Of a stretch of 53,172 nucleotides of DNA, positions 49,179-53,172 are shown one piece after another. The position numbers and the translations under genes are program-made. Every line of letters starts with the position of its first letter. Within the stretch, counting starts at the first letter, position 1. The notes under the pieces were generated by a model, which was not told the DNA's origin, made no database searches, and was given only the letters and a program-made list of their open reading frames with translations. Source of the stretch: an uncultured Dorea sp. (lineage in GTDB: Bacteria > Bacillota > Clostridia > Lachnospirales > Lachnospiraceae); NCBI GenBank assembly GCA_900543415.1, contig UQRE01000012.1, positions 1 through 53,172 of the forward strand, in the 5' to 3' direction.

Positions 49179-52100
49179 CTAATTGTCTTCGATCTCTTCC
49201 ACGAGTCTTGCCTTTTCTCTTTTGTGGAAAAGAGAGAAGATACACGGAACTACTACCAAGGTTAATATGGTTCCATAGATCAGACCACCGATCGTCACTA
49301 CCGCCATCGGCTGTACCATGTCGGCTCCCATTCCTACTCCCATTGCCAGCGTAAATAATCCGAGAATCGTCGTAATCGCTGTCATAACGATTGGGCGGAG
49401 CCTCGTCTTACCCGCAGTAATTAATGCTTCTTTCTTAGACATACCGCCTGCTATCAGTTGATTCGTATAATCAATAAATACAATTCCATTATTTACAATA
49501 ATACCAGACAACATTACAAAACCAATCATAGCAATAACGCTGACAGACATGCCAGCCAGCCACAATGCCAGAAGTCCTCCGGTAAATGCCAGCGGTACTG
49601 TAAACATAATGATAAACGGTGAACGAAGTGATTGAAATTGTGCTACCATGATCAAATACATAAACACAAGTGCAAGACCTAACATTTTAAATAGTTCCGT
49701 CATAGCTTCATTGATGGTTTCATCTTCACCTGCCATCTTAATCTCATATCCTTCCGGTGTCTTATATTTCTCCAGCTTTTCTTTCAACTGATTGCTCACA
49801 AGCCCTATATTATAACCCTCTTTGATTTCTGCAGTAACTGACATATAACGATTCTGAGCAAAATGATTAATGGACTGAAGCGTTGTCGTATCTTCAAAAG
49901 AAGCTATTTCTGACAGCTTCACGTCTTTGGATGTCCCATCCTGCTGTTTTGCAGAAATCACCATATCCTTTACATCTTGTCTCGTCAATTTTTCCCTGTC
50001 ATCATCTATTACATACACATCGTAATCATAAGTATCTGTTCCAAGAGTCATTGCCTGTTTTGGCTCTGCCAACTCCCCGTACAGTTCTTGATAGACCTGC
50101 GCCACTGTAAGCCCATATTTTGCTGCCTTTTCTTTATCTACGGAAATTCTTAATTCCTCTCCGTTATCCTCTGTTCCATCAAATACATTCTGAGTTCCTT
50201 TTGTATCTGCTACGATCTTCTTTACATCGGAAGAAATTTCTTGAAGCTTATCCAAATCTTTCCCTTGAATCTGTACATTGACACCCGCACTTCCAAGAGC
50301 GCTCATATCCATATTGGACATATGGATGGTCAATTCTCCGTCTACATCCTTCGTCCGCTTCTCAATCTCCTTTTGTAATTCTTTATTTGAAAGCTTCGGA
50401 TTCTCATTGGTGATGGCATAGAATGATACTTGATTGGTAACAGTCTGTGTCCCCATCAGGTCAGAAGTCGATACTAAAGCTCCCACATCTTCTACATCAC
50501 TGATCTTGCCAACCTCATCCATCACTTTATCTGCTTCTTTCGCAGTATCTTCTAAGCTTGTACCTTTCTCCGTTTCAAGAGTCATGCTGATCTGGGTACT
50601 CTCCATTGTCGGCATAAATTCTGTTCCTCTGGACAATGCCAAAGCAATGCTTCCAACAAATAAAACAAACGCTCCTACAATGACATACCCTTTATGATCT
50701 AACGCTTTTTCCAAAATATTTCCGTATATGTTTCGTATTTTCCCGAAAAACTTTGTTTCTTTTTCCTCCGCTTTCCGCAATACCCCAGCTGACATCATAG
50801 GAACGATCGTAAGCGCCACCAAAAAGCTTGCCATAAGAGAATACGCAATCGTAAGTCCCATATCCACAAACAACTGTCTTGTGATTCCCTTGGTAAATAC
50901 AATCGGAAGGAACACACATACGGTTGTCAAAGTCGATGCAAGGATTGCACCGCTTACTTGGCGGGCTCCCTCTATGGCTGCTGTCTTTGCCGACGCTCCT
51001 TCTTCATTTCTCATGCGGTAAATATTTTCAATCACTACAATGGAGTTATCTACCAGCATTCCTACGCCAAGCGCAAGCCCCGACAGTGAAATAATATTTA
51101 ATGTAACGCCCGAAAAATACATTGCCACAATGGCAGCCATGATACTGATCGGAATCGAACATGCGATTACAAAAGTAGGGCGTATGCTTTTCAAAAAAAC
51201 AAGCAGAATCAAGATGGCAAGGATTGCGCCGTAAATTAAATTATCCAGCACGGAATCGACGATCATATCGATATAAATTCCTTGATCCATCAGGTTGACT
51301 ACTTTAATATTTTTATGCTCTTTTTTTAACTCTTCTAATTTATTCTGCACGCGGTGAGATACATCGCCGGTTGAATATCCGGTCTGCTTCTGAATACTTA
51401 ACATCACACCCGGTTTTCCATTAATCTTCGCATAGGTTTCATCTGCGTTATTGACTACCTTAACCTCAGCCACGTCAGAGAGTTTGATCGGATCTATGCC
51501 TTCCATATCGAGAAGAACCAGATCTTTCATCTCATCTACACTCTGAAATTTATCACCTACACGAACCAGATACTCCAAACCATCTTCATTGACATATCCT
51601 GCCGGCATACGGAAGTGCTGTGCCCCAAGCATCGCCTCGATAGTTTCTGCGGATAAAATGCTGTCTGTATCAAGGGACGCTTCTGCTTCTTTGGATGCCG
51701 CCTCCATCTGCGCTTCCTGTAAGGCAAAGGCAGTCTGCCCTGCTGCAAGCTGTGCCGCCCCTTCTCCCAGTCCAACCGCAGTCTCTAACTGGGCAGATGC
51801 AAGCTGGCCTCTTGCTTCTGCCAGAGTCATTGCACCATTGTTCACCTGTGTCTGCATATCTTCCAGTTGTTTTTTTCCTGCCGCCATCTGCTCCTTGGCA
51901 TCTTCAAGGTCTTCTTCCTGCTCCACCAGTTTCGCAAGGGCCGCGGTAAGTTCTTCTTTCGTCGCCTCATAAGTTGCAACAATCGGCTTTAATTTCGCAG
52001 TCAAACTTTCTAACTGCGCTTTTTCTGCCTTTTCTTCCTCTGTAAGGTTTTCGCCCTTTTTGTTTAATTCTTCCAGACGGGCAACTGCCTTATCATAACT

Positions 52101-53000
52101 TTCTTTCGTATCTTCCAGACTCTCCAACTGAGCCTCAGCAGCTTCTCTTCCAGCCTTCACCACAGCATAACTCTGATTCAACTGCGTCTCAGATACATTT
52201 AACTGAGCCATTTTCTCCGTGATCTCAAGCTGCGCCTGTTTCAATTCTTCACTTTTTATAGAAATCTGAGATTCTGCCTGTCCGATACCTGATGACGCTT
52301 GATTCTTTCCGGAAGCCAGAGCGTTTTTCCCGTTTTGCACCTGATCCTTCGCTTCATCAAGCGCACGCTTCGCCTCGTCAAGCTGCGCCTTCATTTCTTC
52401 TTTGATATCGTCGCTTAAGCCATCAATTTTCTCTTGATTCAATGTAACTTCTACAGTTTCCGTAATATTTCCTGTCGCCATGACCGAAGCCACGCCTTCT
52501 ACACTCTCTACTTCCGGAATGACTTCATCCTCAATGATCCTGCTTGACTCCACCGCATCTTTCCCTTTTGCGCTAACTGCTGTAACCAAAACAGGAAGCA
52601 TGTCCGGATTCAATTTCATGATCATGGGACTCGCGATTTCTTCCGGCCAGAAGCCACTGATCTGATCCAAATTCTCCCTCATTTCAATGGTCACGGAATC
52701 CATGTTAGCTGTCTGCTCAAATTCCAGCATTACAGTGGATGCATTTTCACTGGATACGGATTGAATATTTTTGATATTGCTCACGGTAGCCATTGTCTGC
52801 TCTACCGGTTTTGTTACTATTTCTTCGACTTCTTCCGGACTCGCTCCGGGATATGTAGTCATGACAATTGCATAGGGAAGATTCATACTGGGGAGAAGAT
52901 CTACGGTCATATCCCGAAAGGATACGATTCCCAGAATAATGATAAGTACAATGCCCACAACAACTGTGTAGGGCTTCTTTACACTGAATTTAGATAACAT
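49179..53000 (-). CDS. RND efflux permease (HAE1 type) with a 250-residue coiled-coil insertion
   Basis: A 1273-residue exporter with twelve membrane helices, N-terminal KKPYTVVVGIVLIIILGIVSF, and the RND repeats LPYAIVMTTYPGASPEEVE and SGLALGVGMLVDNSIVVIENIYR, with the Asp pair in the proton path; the second repeat ends MLSGIIVNNGIVFIDY. Residues ~197-445 form an inserted heptad-rich, Ala/Gln/Glu-rich coiled coil (LDEAKRALDEAKDQVQNGKNAL). Normal RND proteins are 1020-1050 residues. In Firmicutes without an outer membrane the coil may replace the membrane-fusion partner, none of which is encoded here. GAGAGG precedes the ATG. A downstream operon of four genes follows. Confidence 0.93.
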   Translation of the reverse strand: MLSKFSVKKPYTVVVGIVLIIILGIVSFRDMTVDLLPSMNLPYAIVMTTYPGASPEEVEEIVTKPVEQTMATVSNIKNIQSVSSENASTVMLEFEQTANMDSVTIEMRENLDQISGFWPEEIASPMIMKLNPDMLPVLVTAVSAKGKDAVESSRIIEDEVIPEVESVEGVASVMATGNITETVEVTLNQEKIDGLSDDIKEEMKAQLDEAKRALDEAKDQVQNGKNALASGKNQASSGIGQAESQISIKSEELKQAQLEITEKMAQLNVSETQLNQSYAVVKAGREAAEAQLESLEDTKESYDKAVARLEELNKKGENLTEEEKAEKAQLESLTAKLKPIVATYEATKEELTAALAKLVEQEEDLEDAKEQMAAGKKQLEDMQTQVNNGAMTLAEARGQLASAQLETAVGLGEGAAQLAAGQTAFALQEAQMEAASKEAEASLDTDSILSAETIEAMLGAQHFRMPAGYVNEDGLEYLVRVGDKFQSVDEMKDLVLLDMEGIDPIKLSDVAEVKVVNNADETYAKINGKPGVMLSIQKQTGYSTGDVSHRVQNKLEELKKEHKNIKVVNLMDQGIYIDMIVDSVLDNLIYGAILAILILLVFLKSIRPTFVIACSIPISIMAAIVAMYFSGVTLNIISLSGLALGVGMLVDNSIVVIENIYRMRNEEGASAKTAAIEGARQVSGAILASTLTTVCVFLPIVFTKGITRQLFVDMGLTIAYSLMASFLVALTIVPMMSAGVLRKAEEKETKFFGKIRNIYGNILEKALDHKGYVIVGAFVLFVGSIALALSRGTEFMPTMESTQISMTLETEKGTSLEDTAKEADKVMDEVGKISDVEDVGALVSTSDLMGTQTVTNQVSFYAITNENPKLSNKELQKEIEKRTKDVDGELTIHMSNMDMSALGSAGVNVQIQGKDLDKLQEISSDVKKIVADTKGTQNVFDGTEDNGEELRISVDKEKAAKYGLTVAQVYQELYGELAEPKQAMTLGTDTYDYDVYVIDDDREKLTRQDVKDMVISAKQQDGTSKDVKLSEIASFEDTTTLQSINHFAQNRYMSVTAEIKEGYNIGLVSNQLKEKLEKYKTPEGYEIKMAGEDETINEAMTELFKMLGLALVFMYLIMVAQFQSLRSPFIIMFTVPLAFTGGLLALWLAGMSVSVIAMIGFVMLSGIIVNNGIVFIDYTNQLIAGGMSKKEALITAGKTRLRPIVMTAITTILGLFTLAMGVGMGADMVQPMAVVTIGGLIYGTILTLVVVPCIFSLFHKREKARLVEEIEDN

Positions 53001-53053
53001 CTGAACGCCTCTCTCAACTTTGCTGTTATTTTAGATTAAAAATTTATACGTAA

Positions 53054-53082
53054 ATAATAGCACCTGAATCTTTAAATGGCAA
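53054..53082 (-). promoter_or_regulatory. Sigma-A promoter of the RND-sirtuin operon
   Basis: On the minus strand TTGCCA (53077-53082), 17 bases, TATTAT (53054-53059), with TGC before the -10. It lies 54 bases before the ATG at 53000. On the plus strand TATAAT (53094-53099) may start a divergent transcript. Confidence 0.65.
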
Positions 53083-53172
53083 CGTTTTCGAGCTATAATA
53101 GTAGAAGCAAATTCCTGGGTAGTGTCAAGTGAACTATGAAAAACTGAGTTAAAAGAAAAAGGCTCAGATGAA

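Overview
The window looks like a chromosomal segment of an anaerobic, spore-forming Firmicute, most likely a member of Lachnospiraceae (Clostridium cluster XIVa). The evidence is a complete spoIIA-sigF-spoVA sporulation block, an oxygen-sensitive hydE-hydG-hydF maturation set for [FeFe]-hydrogenase, a valine T-box, strong AGGAGG-type ribosome binding sites, consensus sigma-A promoters and moderate-to-low GC. The species cannot be named from the sequence alone. Most genes lie on the minus strand in tight, often overlapping operons.

Layout, left to right. 1-4.7 kb: an edge-truncated gene, then a minus-strand operon cobO - small alarmone synthetase - sfsA::mutY fusion, a GC-rich repeat and nested hairpins, and an orphan PTS-type EIIC. 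4.8-6.7 kb (plus): an ECF sigma factor with an overlapping membrane anti-sigma factor and a small unknown gene. 6.7-10.5 kb: a MacB-like ABC system (ATPase, exported adaptor-like protein, permease). 10.6-12.5 kb: a small unknown protein and a Na/Pi cotransporter with a PhoU domain. 12.6-17.3 kb: spoIIAA-spoIIAB-sigF, then an unlisted 57-residue membrane protein and spoVAA-AB-AC-AD-AE behind a near-perfect sigma-G promoter. 17.4-25.5 kb: one T-box(GUA)-controlled operon valS - LTA synthase-like - folC - 44-residue protein - TPR membrane protein.

25.7-30.2 kb is an accessory patch: a deleted hicA with an intact hicB, an AEC transporter, a GNAT enzyme, an XRE regulator fused to a complete desulfoferrodoxin, a YgjP-like peptidase, a holin-like type I toxin with a structured 3' region, a 5'-truncated EFR1-type ferredoxin and a membrane-anchored XRE protein. 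30.3-32.5 kb: padR-DUF1700-DUF4097-pspC behind a consensus promoter with a perfect operator-like inverted repeat. Then tRNA-Gly(CCC), a zinc macrodomain ADP-ribosyl hydrolase, a deoxyinosine glycosylase, and a DnaJ / membrane protein / DUF5685 module. The DUF5685 protein carries motifs resembling squalene/phytoene synthases.

36.2-40.4 kb (plus): hydE-hydG-hydF behind a structured leader with an intrinsic terminator, a candidate unassigned riboswitch. 40.4-45.3 kb: a polyamine-type ABC operon (XRE-cupin regulator; PotA with an unusual insertion containing two repeats; PotB; PotC::PotD fusion). 45.4-53.0 kb: a DUF4143 ATPase, a 44-bp perfect palindrome, and an apparent operon of a coiled-coil-bearing RND exporter, an HD alarmone-hydrolase-like protein, fRMsr, a HAD phosphatase and a sirtuin.

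The most promising leads are the DUF5685/DnaJ module, the hydE leader RNA, the PotA insertion, the XRE-desulfoferrodoxin fusion and the 57-residue SpoVA-linked protein. All function calls come from reading motifs by eye; no database search was run.
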